Below are positions 26,388 to 34,603 of a DNA stretch of 64,000 nucleotides, piece by piece. The notes beneath the pieces are model-generated. The model made no database searches. It was given only the letters and a program-made list of their open reading frames with translations, and was not told the origin of the DNA. Each line of letters begins with the position of its first letter. Within the stretch, counting starts at the first letter, position 1. A program made the position numbers and the translations under genes. The stretch comes from Mycolicibacterium peregrinum (GTDB taxonomy: Bacteria > Actinomycetota > Actinomycetes > Mycobacteriales > Mycobacteriaceae): contig NZ_LQPP01000005.1 of assembly GCF_002102345.1 (NCBI RefSeq), positions 24,768 to 88,767 on the forward strand. The letters run 5' to 3'.

Positions 26388-26435
26388 TCCACGTATTGCC
26401 GCCCAAGTCGACCCGTCGCAGTGTCCGCGGCCGGA

Positions 26436-26900
26436 TTAGTGGGTCTGCCGCGCCGACCCCGCCGATGATTGCCTGACGCTGTTGACGATGTTGGCGTCGT
26501 CGGTGTCGGGGAGGTCATGGCGGACCACGCGTACCCGTCCTTGAGGTAGACAGGCCATGTAGCCGTGGCGCATGCCATAGAGCTCCCACGCTGTCTGTTC
26601 AGCGTCGGGATCGACATCGATGCGATGTCCGCGCGAGAAGCTCAGGTGTAGCCCTCCATCGTCGCTGGACCAGGCCTGGGTGCACAGTGCGCCGGCGAGG
26701 TTCAGCAGCGGGCGTTCGTGGGTCGCGATCCTGAGGGGGTCAATACGCACCGCCTCGATGGGGTAGGTGCCGACGGCAGGAAGCGTCAATAGTAGGGGGC
26801 AGGAGATGACGATTTCGTTGTAATCATCGAAATCCAGAACCAGGCCGCCGTGCAGCGAGAGGCGTTGTACGACAAGGTTTTCGATCCATTGGGTGTACAT
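26436..26900 (-). CDS. DUF6188-like hypothetical protein (154 aa)
   Basis: The ATG at 26900 gives MYTQWIENLVVQRLSLHGGLVLDFDDYNEIVISCPLLL; an in-frame ATG at 26921 is an alternative. It resembles short actinobacterial proteins I recall as DUF6188: beta-strand rich, with IEAVRIDPL and a late W-E-L-Y segment. Function unknown. Its upstream region carries the second copy of the shared palindrome (26962-26978), suggesting joint control with mmpL. Convergent with the LLM oxidoreductase gene. Confidence 0.75.
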   Translation of the reverse strand: MYTQWIENLVVQRLSLHGGLVLDFDDYNEIVISCPLLLTLPAVGTYPIEAVRIDPLRIATHERPLLNLAGALCTQAWSSDDGGLHLSFSRGHRIDVDPDAEQTAWELYGMRHGYMACLPQGRVRVVRHDLPDTDDANIVNSVRQSSAGSARQTH

Positions 26901-26952
26901 GGCAGTCTCTTTTCGACGCATCGTTGAGCCGTATCCCCAAAGAGTACGCCAA

Positions 26953-26978
26953 GTATCGCTGCGATACCAGCAGTATCG
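26953..26978. promoter_or_regulatory. shared operator site B upstream of DUF6188-like gene
   Basis: CGATAC-N5-GTATCG (26962-26978) has the same spacing as the mmpL site. It overlaps a second perfect 15-nt palindrome GTATCGCTGCGATAC (26953-26967). Located 53-78 nt upstream of the gene starting at 26900. Confidence 0.65.
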
Positions 26979-27650
26979 TTACCGGTAGACGGCTGGCCTA
27001 GCAGCGCTGGTCACGACGCGCCTGGTGGCTCGGTCAATGCGGTCGCGGGTGTCGGCGGCTGTCGCGCGGTGGCCGCTGAAGGCCACGAGGTTGGCCAGCC
27101 AGATGTCGGAGATGATCCCAGCCACGTGCAGATCGGTAGGAGTGGGCTCGCCGCCCCTGAGCGTGCGGGCCAGCAGGATCTGGATCTCATCGGCCGCGCG
27201 GTCGAGTTCCGCGGCGGCGCGGGTATCTGCGACTGCGAAGGCCCGTGTCATGGCCGTCGTCAGCCATGGGTCGCGCTGCCAGCGGTCATGCAGATGTGCG
27301 GTGAGCCGTTCGAGCCGTTCCAGCGGTGTGCCCTCACCACTCGCCCAGTCCCCGGCCGAGTCGAGTCGACGGAACTCGCGCGTCAGCGCTGCCACCAGCA
27401 AGTGGGTTTTCGCCGGGAAATAGCGGTAAAGCGTGCCGACGGCGATGCCGACCCGCTCGGCAACTGTCCGCATCTGAACCGCCTCGTAACCACCCGCCGC
27501 GGCCACGACCAAAGCTGCATCAAGAATGGTCTCCCGGCGCCGTGCGGACGCGCGTGAACGCGACGCGTTAGCGGCTCGCTTCTCTGCAGCGACCGAGTTC
27601 GCTTCCGAAGGCGGGGTTTTCCCGTGGCTGCGCGCCTGAGGGACAGTCAT
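26979..27650 (-). CDS. TetR family regulator, KstR-like (223 aa)
   Basis: The DNA-binding region RRRETILDAALVVAAAGGYEAVQMRTVAERVGIAVGTLYRYFPAKTHLLVAALTREFRRLD (about 38-96) is very close to what I recall of KstR, the cholesterol-catabolism repressor. The N-terminal extension is basic and Ala/Ser-rich. The start overlaps the thioesterase stop by 4 nt (ATGA), so it is the second gene of that operon and probably responds to an acyl-CoA-type ligand. I did not find the KstR consensus TNNAACNNGTTNNA in the cluster promoters I inspected, so its own operator may be the shared GATAC-N5-GTATC type. Confidence 0.9.
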   Translation of the reverse strand: MTVPQARSHGKTPPSEANSVAAEKRAANASRSRASARRRETILDAALVVAAAGGYEAVQMRTVAERVGIAVGTLYRYFPAKTHLLVAALTREFRRLDSAGDWASGEGTPLERLERLTAHLHDRWQRDPWLTTAMTRAFAVADTRAAAELDRAADEIQILLARTLRGGEPTPTDLHVAGIISDIWLANLVAFSGHRATAADTRDRIDRATRRVVTSAARPAVYR

Positions 27651-28159
27651 GACGGCTCCGGGTCGAGGCCGCCGCGGCGCGAGAACTGCTCCAGAAGATC
27701 GCCGAAAGCGCTGACATCGCCGTGTGCGGCGAAGTGCTCAGGGCTGACGACAATGAACACTGCACTGGCGGTGAAGCGGGCGATCCCACCCTCACCCGTG
27801 CCTGTCGCCGTGACATGCAGCGCCCGCCCTTCACGAGAGACGATGTGGGCAGTAATCCGGTGGGTCTGATGCAGCGGCACCGGCCGCAAATATTCGACCG
27901 TCAGGGTGCGGGTCACCGCCGGGGTTCCGGCGATCCACAACGTGAAGCCCAGGACGTCATCACATGCCGCGGCCACTGCCCCGCCATGGGCCAGGCCCGG
28001 GGCCCCGATATGGCGCTCATCGAACGTCACATCGGTGTACACCGCGTCGCCGCTACGATGCACCACCAACCGCAGTCCGTGGGGGTTGTCCGGGCCGCAA
28101 CCCATGCATGTCGTGGTGTGCGAGGGCAGCCGCTCGGGCGGCAACAGGCTTTCGGGCAC
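27647..28159 (-). CDS. hot-dog fold thioesterase (170 aa)
   Basis: The GTG at 28159 is preferred because GGAGGG lies just upstream; an open frame extends to 28231 into the operator. The sequence has the PaaI/YbgC-like hot-dog pattern with C-x-GCGPDNPHGLRL near the start (a CMGCGPDNP motif common in mycobacterial thioesterases) and GLAHGGAVAAACDDVLG (about 78-94). Probably hydrolyses an acyl-CoA. First gene of an operon with the KstR-like regulator and divergent from another TetR gene, with the third shared operator between them. Confidence 0.86.
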   Translation of the reverse strand: MPESLLPPERLPSHTTTCMGCGPDNPHGLRLVVHRSGDAVYTDVTFDERHIGAPGLAHGGAVAAACDDVLGFTLWIAGTPAVTRTLTVEYLRPVPLHQTHRITAHIVSREGRALHVTATGTGEGGIARFTASAVFIVVSPEHFAAHGDVSAFGDLLEQFSRRGGLDPEPS

Positions 28160-28169
28160 CGTCACCCTC

Positions 28170-28197
28170 CAATACGATCGGTTTCGCTGCGCTACCG
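28170..28197. promoter_or_regulatory. shared operator site C between thioesterase and tetR
   Basis: CAATAC-GATCG-GTTTCGCTGCGCTACCG aligns over its whole length with the mmpL site (CGATAC-TATCG-GTATCGCTACGCTACCG). It is less symmetric but has the same spacing, and lies between two divergent genes, one of them a TetR regulator. Confidence 0.65.
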
Positions 28198-28261
28198 TTA
28201 GTACCACACTGCTAGACTGCCGTGACAGCATCGCGTGAAGATCGACCGCCGAGGTGAACGA

Positions 28262-28954
28262 GTGAGCGACAGTCAGGCAGTGCCCGTCCCTGACGACGAC
28301 GTGGACCCTCGGCTCATCCGGTCACGCACCCGGCTGCTGGATGCTGCGGCAACGCTACTGAGCACCGGTGGGGTGGAAGCGGTCACTATCGATGCCGTCA
28401 CCAAAGCATCCAAAGTGGCCCGAACCACGCTGTACCGCCACTTCCACAGTTCGTCGCATTTACTGGCAGCCACGTTCGAACGCCTACTTCCACAAGTGAC
28501 CACTCCGGCACCGACCAGCGGACCCCTCCGTGAGCAGCTGATCGAATTGCTCAGCCGCCAAGCCGCCCTTTTCAACGACGCACCGCTGCATGTCACGACA
28601 CTCGCGTGGCTCTCATTGGGGCCCACCGGCTCCAATGCCCAAGCGGAAGACCGCCACACATCCGGGGCGCTACGGACCCGAGTTGTCGATCAATATCGTC
28701 AACCATTTGACGCCGTACTCACCAGCCCAAAAGCTCAAGCCGAACTCAACGACTTCGACCAGGAACTGGCGCTTTGCCAACTCGTCGGACCACTCGCCTT
28801 CGCCCGAATGACCGGGCTTCGCACTATCACTCACAATGACTGCGCGAACATCGTCGATGACTTTCTCGCCGCCCACCGCAACACCGACAGCGACGCCATA
28901 AAATCGAACATCGCCACCAAGAAGACGGGCCGCCCGGCGCGCTCAGCTCGCTAG
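28262..28954 (+). CDS. TetR family regulator (230 aa)
   Basis: The GTG at 28262 follows GAGGTG; the in-frame GTG at 28235 is less likely. The HTH region RLIRSRTRLLDAAATLLSTGGVEAVTIDAVTKASKVARTTLYRHFHSSSHLL (about 18-68) is typical. The C-terminal ligand domain is unrelated to the other three regulators, and the end is basic (KKTGRPARSAR). Divergent from the thioesterase/KstR-like operon with site C between, so it is one candidate for the protein that reads the three shared sites. Confidence 0.9.
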   Translation: MSDSQAVPVPDDDVDPRLIRSRTRLLDAAATLLSTGGVEAVTIDAVTKASKVARTTLYRHFHSSSHLLAATFERLLPQVTTPAPTSGPLREQLIELLSRQAALFNDAPLHVTTLAWLSLGPTGSNAQAEDRHTSGALRTRVVDQYRQPFDAVLTSPKAQAELNDFDQELALCQLVGPLAFARMTGLRTITHNDCANIVDDFLAAHRNTDSDAIKSNIATKKTGRPARSAR

Positions 28955-29303
28955 GCACAACGAAATCACAATGTCGAGCCGGCTGGTCTTCGGGCCCTTT
29001 TCGCCTCTCGCAAATCGCGTCGGTGATGGCATCGAAGGACCATTCGTCGCCATCATCGGCGAGGCCGTACGCTGGTTTCCGTTCCACAGCGAGGTGCGGA
29101 GACTCGCAGCAGGGTAGTGAGCTACCCGAAGTGCAGGTCACCCGCGGTTCGGCGTCTCAGACGCTTGAGGGCGCGCAACTGCTTGAACCCGTTTCTCGAT
29201 TGCTTGACTTGTGGCGAGGAGGATTGACAAAGAACAACTTTGACGAGAGCAGGCGAATCGTGGCCTCGGCGGCATGGAGTGGTTACGACATCGCTGTTGC
29301 GAG
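28955..29303. other. 349-bp gap, no gene supported
   Basis: Short frames exist on both strands but none has a ribosome site and family likeness together. A minor GCGTC-TCA-GACGC hairpin is near 29150. It marks the boundary between the lipid cluster and the recombinase cassette, and may contain decayed sequence. Confidence 0.4.
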
Positions 29304-30770
29304 TTAGCTCCGCCTTCGATGCGGCATTGATCTGCCGCGTTCGGTGACGTAATCGGTCCAGTCGCGGGCGGCGAGTTTGGCCCAGGCGGCTGCGTTCTTG
29401 GTGGTGATCGCGAGCAGTTCGGCCAGCACGGGTGCGGGCATGTCGCTGGCGAGCTGGAAGAGGGCGGCTTTGCGATGTTCGTAGGGTTTCACCCCGACCG
29501 CGACGAGCTGGGTGCGGATGTTCTCGGTGGACAGGTGGGTGCCGGGAAGTCGGCCGGGGAACAGCCAGCCCGTATGGGATGGGGTGTAGCGGCTTTCGCA
29601 TTGCTGCTCCAGATGCTCGCGGATGAGGTCGTCGAGTAGGGGAGGCATTTGGATGGGGATGGCGGCGAAGACGACATGCACGGCGTGATCGTCGGAGATC
29701 GAGATTTGGCTTGATCGCAGGGCGACGATGCGCGAAAGAGGTTGGGCGAACAACAATGTGAGCAGTCCCGCGATGCGGGTTTTGCGGCGGATTGTGTCGT
29801 CGTGCAGCAGCCGCCCGACGGCGGCCCACCGCTGGGAATCCGAGACGGTTACCGAGGGAGGTGACCGTGGCGGATCGGTGACCCTCAGTGTGGTGTTGAT
29901 GCGGGATTGGCGTAGCCAGACGAGGAAGGCGTACTCGGCAGTGAGCGGCCTCCGGTGGAGCGCCTGGTAGCGCTCCAGCATCTCCTGTGTCGCTGTCGCC
30001 GGAGTGGCGTCGTGGGTGTGCAGAAACGCCATGAACTGAATCGCCACGCGGACGCGACGACGGCAGGCATCGGTCATCGATCTCGTCAGCCGGTTCTCGT
30101 GGGAGGCCTTGCGCATCTGGCGCAGTACATGCCAATGCGCGAATCGGCGAACGATGGCGGCGTCTTCGGCCGGAAGCTCGGCTACAACGTCCTCGATCCA
30201 GGGCAGCATCCGTTCGACGCGGATGTCGATCGGGCCCAGAACGCCGACCGCGACCAGGAGGCTGCGCAAGTAATCGTGGGCTCGGTCCGAGGGAAGATCG
30301 CTGAAGGTGTCGTGGCTGATTTCACGCGTTCCGCAGGCCATGTCGCGAAGGAGCTGCGGGCCGGTACCGGGCTTCTTTCGCAGCCACCAGAGCACCGTCT
30401 GTGGGCGGTCGGCGTTGATCAGTTCGTCGAACACGGGCCGTAGTCGGTGATGAATCGTGCCGCTGATCGGGTCGGTGAGCAGCTCGGTGAGGCGCTCGCG
30501 TAGGAAGCAGCGGGCGCATCGGTAGAACCCGTAGGGGTGTTCTTCGCGGCCGCATTCGCTGCAGGTGAAGATCGATGCGACACCGGCGCAGGAGGCGCAC
30601 ACGATGGCATCGTCGAGCTGCCACGCCAGTGGCCGCACGGTCTCACACCGCGGGCATTTCTCGGGGTGATAGTGCCGTCTGCGACGGCATGCGACACAGA
30701 TGCGACGCCCGTGCGTCAGTGGGGTTAGCCGGATGGTGCTTGCACACTCCCAGCAGGCCCGCTGAGTCAC
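29304..30770 (-). CDS. zinc-ribbon protein with degenerate tyrosine-recombinase-like C-terminus (488 aa)
   Basis: The first 95 residues hold six CxxC pairs (CWEC, CVAC, CPRC, CASC, CSEC, CARC), enough for three zinc ribbons. The C-terminal half looks like a tyrosine recombinase that has lost catalytic residues: LLTLLFAQPLSRIVALRSSQI resembles the first Arg box, and YEHRKAALFQLASDMPAPVLAELLAI...AAAWAKLAARDW resembles the HxxR to Tyr region, but the final Tyr position is Trp. It is third in an overlapping operon (GTGA overlap with the HTH gene). Such trios of recombinase, HTH and zinc-ribbon protein occur in actinobacterial mobile elements. Confidence 0.8.
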   Translation of the reverse strand: MTQRACWECASTIRLTPLTHGRRICVACRRRRHYHPEKCPRCETVRPLAWQLDDAIVCASCAGVASIFTCSECGREEHPYGFYRCARCFLRERLTELLTDPISGTIHHRLRPVFDELINADRPQTVLWWLRKKPGTGPQLLRDMACGTREISHDTFSDLPSDRAHDYLRSLLVAVGVLGPIDIRVERMLPWIEDVVAELPAEDAAIVRRFAHWHVLRQMRKASHENRLTRSMTDACRRRVRVAIQFMAFLHTHDATPATATQEMLERYQALHRRPLTAEYAFLVWLRQSRINTTLRVTDPPRSPPSVTVSDSQRWAAVGRLLHDDTIRRKTRIAGLLTLLFAQPLSRIVALRSSQISISDDHAVHVVFAAIPIQMPPLLDDLIREHLEQQCESRYTPSHTGWLFPGRLPGTHLSTENIRTQLVAVGVKPYEHRKAALFQLASDMPAPVLAELLAITTKNAAAWAKLAARDWTDYVTERGRSMPHRRRS

Positions 30771-31099
30771 TGGTTGTCGTGGGGGCGGCGGATGGTGGCG
30801 CGGATGGGTCGCAGGTCGCCGATGCCGGGTCCGCTGTCGTTGACCGCGGGCGCCTCACGGACTTGTTCGGCGACGAGCTCGAGCAGGTCGTTGGGCGTGC
30901 ACGACAAGATGTCGCAGAGGGCGGCGAGCAGGTCGAGATTGATGCGCTGCGGGGGCTTGGTCGCGATCCGGTGCACCATCTGTCGGGAGATCTCCACGCC
31001 ACGCTCGTGCAGCGGTGCGACAAGGTCGGTGGTGGCGAACATTCCGTTCTGGGCCATCAGCTGACGCAGGTTCCACCGCAGCACGGTCCTAGTGCTCAT
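30767..31099 (-). CDS. Cro/C1-type helix-turn-helix protein (110 aa)
   Basis: The ATG at 31099 gives MSTRTVLRWNLRQLMAQNGMFATTDLVAPLHERGVEISRQMVHRIATKPPQRINLDLLAALCDILSCTPNDLLE, a compact HTH_26/XRE-like domain over residues 5-75, with a Pro/Arg tail. It overlaps the recombinase stop by 11 nt upstream and the zinc-ribbon gene by 4 nt downstream, so it is the middle gene of the cassette. Likely the cassette's regulator or a DNA-binding cofactor in recombination. Confidence 0.86.
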   Translation of the reverse strand: MSTRTVLRWNLRQLMAQNGMFATTDLVAPLHERGVEISRQMVHRIATKPPQRINLDLLAALCDILSCTPNDLLELVAEQVREAPAVNDSGPGIGDLRPIRATIRRPHDNQ

Positions 31100-32216
31100 C
31101 TCCGCCTTCACCTGTCGTCGTGGATGATCCGTAGACGCGGCGCAGCGCCGCCTGCAGTGTTTTGGTCTTGAAGTCGTCGGACACCGAGGTATAGATCGCG
31201 GTGGTCGAGGCATACGAGTGCCCCACCTGTTCGGTGACGAACCGCTCCGGATAACCGAACTCGATCAGATGGGTGACATAGGAGTGCCGCAGGCAGTGCA
31301 AGGTGAGCTCGGCAGGCAGTCCCGCTTGCACCCGTGCGACGGCGAATCGCCTATCCATGGTCTTGGTCGCCACGCGCCGTCGACGCTCGGTCAGCCAGAG
31401 CTCTTGACGGTTCCCGGGGCTGAGGAGTGGGCGGCCGTGGTCGACCCATTGGCGCAGTCCGTCGATCACCCAGTCGAACTCCGGAACGGCGAGCACGGTG
31501 CGACGCCTGGGAGAGCTGCCGCGACGTGATTTGGCGTAGCGAACGTGGACGGCGCCGAACGTGCCCCAGGCCGGCATCCGCGAGTTCGGACGCAGGTCGG
31601 CGAGATCGAGATAGCACAGCTCGCGGCGGCGTAAACCGAAGGCGTAGGCCGTCTTGATCATCTGTGCGTCGCGCAGCGCCGCGAACGCGCCTTTGTTCCT
31701 GGACCGAGCGAGAACATCGACGCGATCATCGAGGAAATCGAACAATGTTTCCAGTTCGTCGTAGGTGAACGGGCGACGCGCGGGCTTGCCCTCGTAGTCG
31801 ACCAGATGCGCGGCGGTGTTGTAGTCGTGACAGACCTGCGATGGGATCCGTCCGAACCTGTTCTCGCATTGCGCGATCCAACCGTAGCGGCTATCGAGTA
31901 GGTAGTCGCAGAACATCCGCAACGACATGTGATAGCCGCGAATGGTCGACGGTGCTTTGCGTTCCGGGCCCGACATCAAAGCGGCCGTGAAGTCTTCGAC
32001 ATCGCCGGCAGTCCAGTCCCACGGAGGCGCCCCGGCGAACTCTGCGAACCGCCGCACCAACGCCAGCCGCGGCTCGATCGTGGCCTCAGCAGCGAGTAGC
32101 CGAGACGCCTGTTGACGACCCCACCCAGACAGCATCGCTTCGAAGACTGCGCTGGCCTCGTCCAGGTGAACCACGCCCGAGGCAAGAACCAAGTGCGCCG
32201 ACCCCGGAACGCTCAC
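31089..32216 (-). CDS. tyrosine recombinase (XerD-like, 375 aa)
   Basis: The GTG start at 32216 follows GGAGG by 7 nt; a TTG at 32240 is less likely. Catalytic residues appear complete: Arg in AYAFGLRRREL, Lys in VRYAKSRRG, HCLRHSYVTH (HxxR) and VGHSYASTTAIYTSV (His and nucleophile Tyr). The N-terminal SAM-like core-binding domain is at about 60-140. It heads the three-gene cassette with the HTH and zinc-ribbon proteins. It is unlike the integrase at 40812 and is probably responsible for moving the nested cassette. Confidence 0.93.
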   Translation of the reverse strand: MSVPGSAHLVLASGVVHLDEASAVFEAMLSGWGRQQASRLLAAEATIEPRLALVRRFAEFAGAPPWDWTAGDVEDFTAALMSGPERKAPSTIRGYHMSLRMFCDYLLDSRYGWIAQCENRFGRIPSQVCHDYNTAAHLVDYEGKPARRPFTYDELETLFDFLDDRVDVLARSRNKGAFAALRDAQMIKTAYAFGLRRRELCYLDLADLRPNSRMPAWGTFGAVHVRYAKSRRGSSPRRRTVLAVPEFDWVIDGLRQWVDHGRPLLSPGNRQELWLTERRRRVATKTMDRRFAVARVQAGLPAELTLHCLRHSYVTHLIEFGYPERFVTEQVGHSYASTTAIYTSVSDDFKTKTLQAALRRVYGSSTTTGEGGDEH

Positions 32217-32692
32217 AAGAGAACCTCCATCTATCGTCAACTTAGAGTTGTCAATGACAACCGCAAGTTACCACACCTGCGAGCGAAATCCGTCTACCAG
32301 GAGGAACACGAAAGTGGTTCAATGAAGCGCATCCGGCGCTGGTCCCATGCGCCAGATATACGCGTCAACTTCAGGTTGATTCGCGACCTTCGGGCCCAGA
32401 GTGCAAGAGGTGTGTGGATCTGAACGGTGAGCAGCGAGGTTGGAGTGGGTGGCGGTGAATGCGGCGCTGGTGCAGATGGCTAGACGAGCCAACGGGAATC
32501 CGGCGGGCTACGCAGCAGCAAGTATCGACGGGATGCCGGAACTGCGATGCTTACTGGGCGGCGCGCGAGAACAGCTCGCCCCGCAAGAAAACGGACCTGC
32601 GAGTGCTAGGTGAGCCCGAGGTGTCGGACACCCGGCGAGCCGACTCGCGGCGCACGCTCATAGCAGCGCTCCGGCGGCCTATCGTAGGAGAC
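32217..32692. other. intergenic region right of the recombinase cassette
   Basis: Holds the palindromes at 32238-32261 and the cassette promoter. The rest shows no supported gene; one long plus-strand frame begins at 32459 but its first part has no family likeness. Confidence 0.4.
32238..32261. promoter_or_regulatory. overlapping palindromes upstream of recombinase cassette
   Basis: CAACT-TAG-AGTTG (32238-32250) overlaps GTTGTC-AAT-GACAAC (32247-32261), 22-45 nt before the recombinase start. The position fits an operator for the cassette's HTH protein or a recombination site. Confidence 0.5.
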
Positions 32693-32866
32693 ATGGCGTC
32701 ACCTCCCCCCAACGAGTCCCGACCGGTCGCCATGCAAACTGCGGCGATTGACGAACGTGTGCTTGACGCCAAGTACGCCCAGTTGGCCACTGCGTTCAAC
32801 GCAGAGGTCATCAACGCCGAAAGGCGTGCTGCACGCGACACGTACATCGGCCGCCGCGAACGCTAG
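32693..32866 (+). CDS. small hypothetical protein (57 aa)
   Basis: ATG at 32693, close behind TAGGAG, encodes a 57-residue helical protein (IDERVLDAKYAQLATAFNAEVINAERRAARDTYIGRRER). An in-frame ATG at 32732 is an alternative. The helix-rich, Arg-rich C-terminus looks coding, but the spacing to the ribosome site is short. Family unknown. Confidence 0.4.
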   Translation: MASPPPNESRPVAMQTAAIDERVLDAKYAQLATAFNAEVINAERRAARDTYIGRRER

Positions 32867-33030
32867 GCTTCGCCCTTGCCCAGTTAGGAGTTAGTGCCGC
32901 CGGTGCCGTGAGCTTCGGTGGCACTCGGACTGGGCTAACCGCATCTCTTCGACGCCACCTCGCCCCAGCTGCTCGGCGAATGTGACTGTGGTGGTGGACT
33001 ATTCCAGCATGGTTCTCCTACGTTGGCCCC

Positions 33031-33903
33031 ATGACTGCAAGCGAGAAGATTCGGGCGCGCTACCGAGCAGTAGAGGCTCAACGCAGAGCGAACGAAAAGA
33101 GGGCCCGCAACAACCGGGCCAATGTAGATGACGCCGCGTCGATTCGTGTGCTCCTGCAGAGGTTGGCCGCCGTCGATACCTGGGAGAGCACGAGGCTCGA
33201 CCAAGTTGTGGAGAACATTCGGGAGGACGCAGCGAGGAGGCGGGTGAGTCATCTCGTCAATTTGCAAACCGTCATCGGCCAAATGAGGGATCGTGGTCAG
33301 ACGATCGCATCAATCGCCGGTATTGCAGAAGTTGAAGTCCGCGTCCTCCAGGGCGTGCTACGCAGAGCGCGTGCGAGCGAAACTGGAGACCAGTGTTCAA
33401 CGAGATCCCGTACTGGGCGTTCTATCCGGGTGGTGAACGGTGGGGAGTCCAGCAGCCTCGTGTCAGCGTACGCTGATCGCCTGTCGCTCACAGCGACCGA
33501 CAACTCAAAGTTCGATCCAAATCGATGCGTCAGATGCGCCGCCGTGATGCTGGATCCTGAAGTGGCTCCTCGACGCGGACGTCCCCGCCGCTATTGTTCT
33601 GACACTTGCCGCAGGGATGCCTCAGCCGCGCGCACAGCCGCACAGCGGTACGGGCAACCCATCCGCGTTGTAGAGGTCCCTCGCGCTGGCGCTGGCAGGG
33701 CAGAACCGCGCAAAAATGCCGAGATGCCTGCGCCGGAAATCCGTTCCGCCTGCGATGCAGTCGAACTGGCTCTTCACAACGCCGACGCGATGAGGATTCT
33801 GTTATCCAGTGTTGCTAAACGCGCTCGACGGAAAGAACTCGACCGCGCCACCTTCGAAGCCGCCCGAGACCTCGCGAAAGCCGTGCACCCGTATCGCGAC
33901 TAA
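33031..33903 (+). CDS. predicted DNA-binding protein with HTH-like and zinc-finger segments (290 aa)
   Basis: Starts with a strongly charged helix (SEKIRARYRAVEAQRRANEKRARNN). The segment GQTIASIAGIAEVEVRVLQGVLRRAR (about 89-115) looks like a helix-turn-helix. A zinc-finger-like CVRCAAVML...RYCSDTC (about 167-191) follows a basic RRGRPRR patch resembling an AT-hook. The C-terminal helices are unassigned. It lies upstream of the ESX-like operon on the same strand, so it may regulate it. Not a family I know. Confidence 0.7.
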   Translation: MTASEKIRARYRAVEAQRRANEKRARNNRANVDDAASIRVLLQRLAAVDTWESTRLDQVVENIREDAARRRVSHLVNLQTVIGQMRDRGQTIASIAGIAEVEVRVLQGVLRRARASETGDQCSTRSRTGRSIRVVNGGESSSLVSAYADRLSLTATDNSKFDPNRCVRCAAVMLDPEVAPRRGRPRRYCSDTCRRDASAARTAAQRYGQPIRVVEVPRAGAGRAEPRKNAEMPAPEIRSACDAVELALHNADAMRILLSSVAKRARRKELDRATFEAARDLAKAVHPYRD

Positions 33904-34300
33904 AGCGTTAGAAGGCAATCCACAACACCGTGGCGGAGTATGCCTGTGGGCGCGAGCCCGAGCTTGTCTCGTACACCGGTCGGAGGCTGACACACGCGCG
34001 TGTCGAACATTCCGCTTACGGGAGACCTCGCTGACCGCGGTGATGTCTGCACTGAGGCTGGCTCCACCATCGCTCACGGCAATGAGGATGCAGGACACCC
34101 GAGCCCCCTCGCCCCTAAGTCGGACGAGAATCGGCCCACCGAGCGGGCAGGCTCGAAAATCGGTCATTTCGACGCTGCGCCGCGGACTCTGTCTTATTTG
34201 CCTGAAATCGCAGCTGAGGCCTCTGAAGTGGGAATTGGTTCGAATCGAAAGTGTGCTCAATTATGGCCGACTGTCGCTGCGAGGCGGTACTTTAGGCATC
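33904..34300. other. 397-bp gap before the ESX-like operon
   Basis: Frames are open here but lack ribosome sites and likeness to known proteins. The operon promoter is expected in the last 150 bases, but I do not see a clear -10 element. Confidence 0.4.
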
Positions 34301-34603
34301 ATGAACCGCCTTGATCTGCAACCGGGAATCGCCCAGCTGGGGATCACCGCTGCACACGGGGCCGGCGAGGACGCCGCCGCGTTCGAAGCGGCGGGCCCGG
34401 TTGTCACCGGGACGCTGTCCATCATTGACGCGGCTGCTGGCGTCGCAGACTTCACCGCAGTCGCCGCCCAGAGCAGCCGCGCGAGCGCGCTCCTCGCGCA
34501 TACCGAAACATTGAGCTCCGCTGCGACTGCAGCAGTCAATTCCCTTGTCGCCATTGATGAGTCCAACGCTGACGAACTGCGAGCCGTAGCTGGTCGACCA
34601 TGA
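34301..34603 (+). CDS. EspC-like small helical protein (type VII secretion substrate-like, 100 aa)
   Basis: A 100-residue helical protein, MNRLDLQPGIAQLGITAAHGAGEDAAAFEAAGPVV..., ending AVNSLVAIDESNADELRAVAGRP. Its length, N-terminal LxLQPGxxxxG start, two Ala-rich helices and C-terminal SLxxIDxxNAxEL segment resemble the EspC/DUF2580 family of ESX-secreted proteins (from memory). There is no WxG motif. An open frame extends upstream, but ATG 34301 fits the family. Its stop overlaps the next start (ATGA). Likely secreted with the downstream large protein, through a host ESX system, as no EccC is encoded here. Confidence 0.65.
   Translation: MNRLDLQPGIAQLGITAAHGAGEDAAAFEAAGPVVTGTLSIIDAAAGVADFTAVAAQSSRASALLAHTETLSSAATAAVNSLVAIDESNADELRAVAGRP

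Noticed and set aside
26900..28262. KstR-type operator (TNNAACNNGTTNNA)
   Set aside because: I looked in the promoters next to the KstR-like gene and did not find a clear copy, so cholesterol-type control is not claimed.
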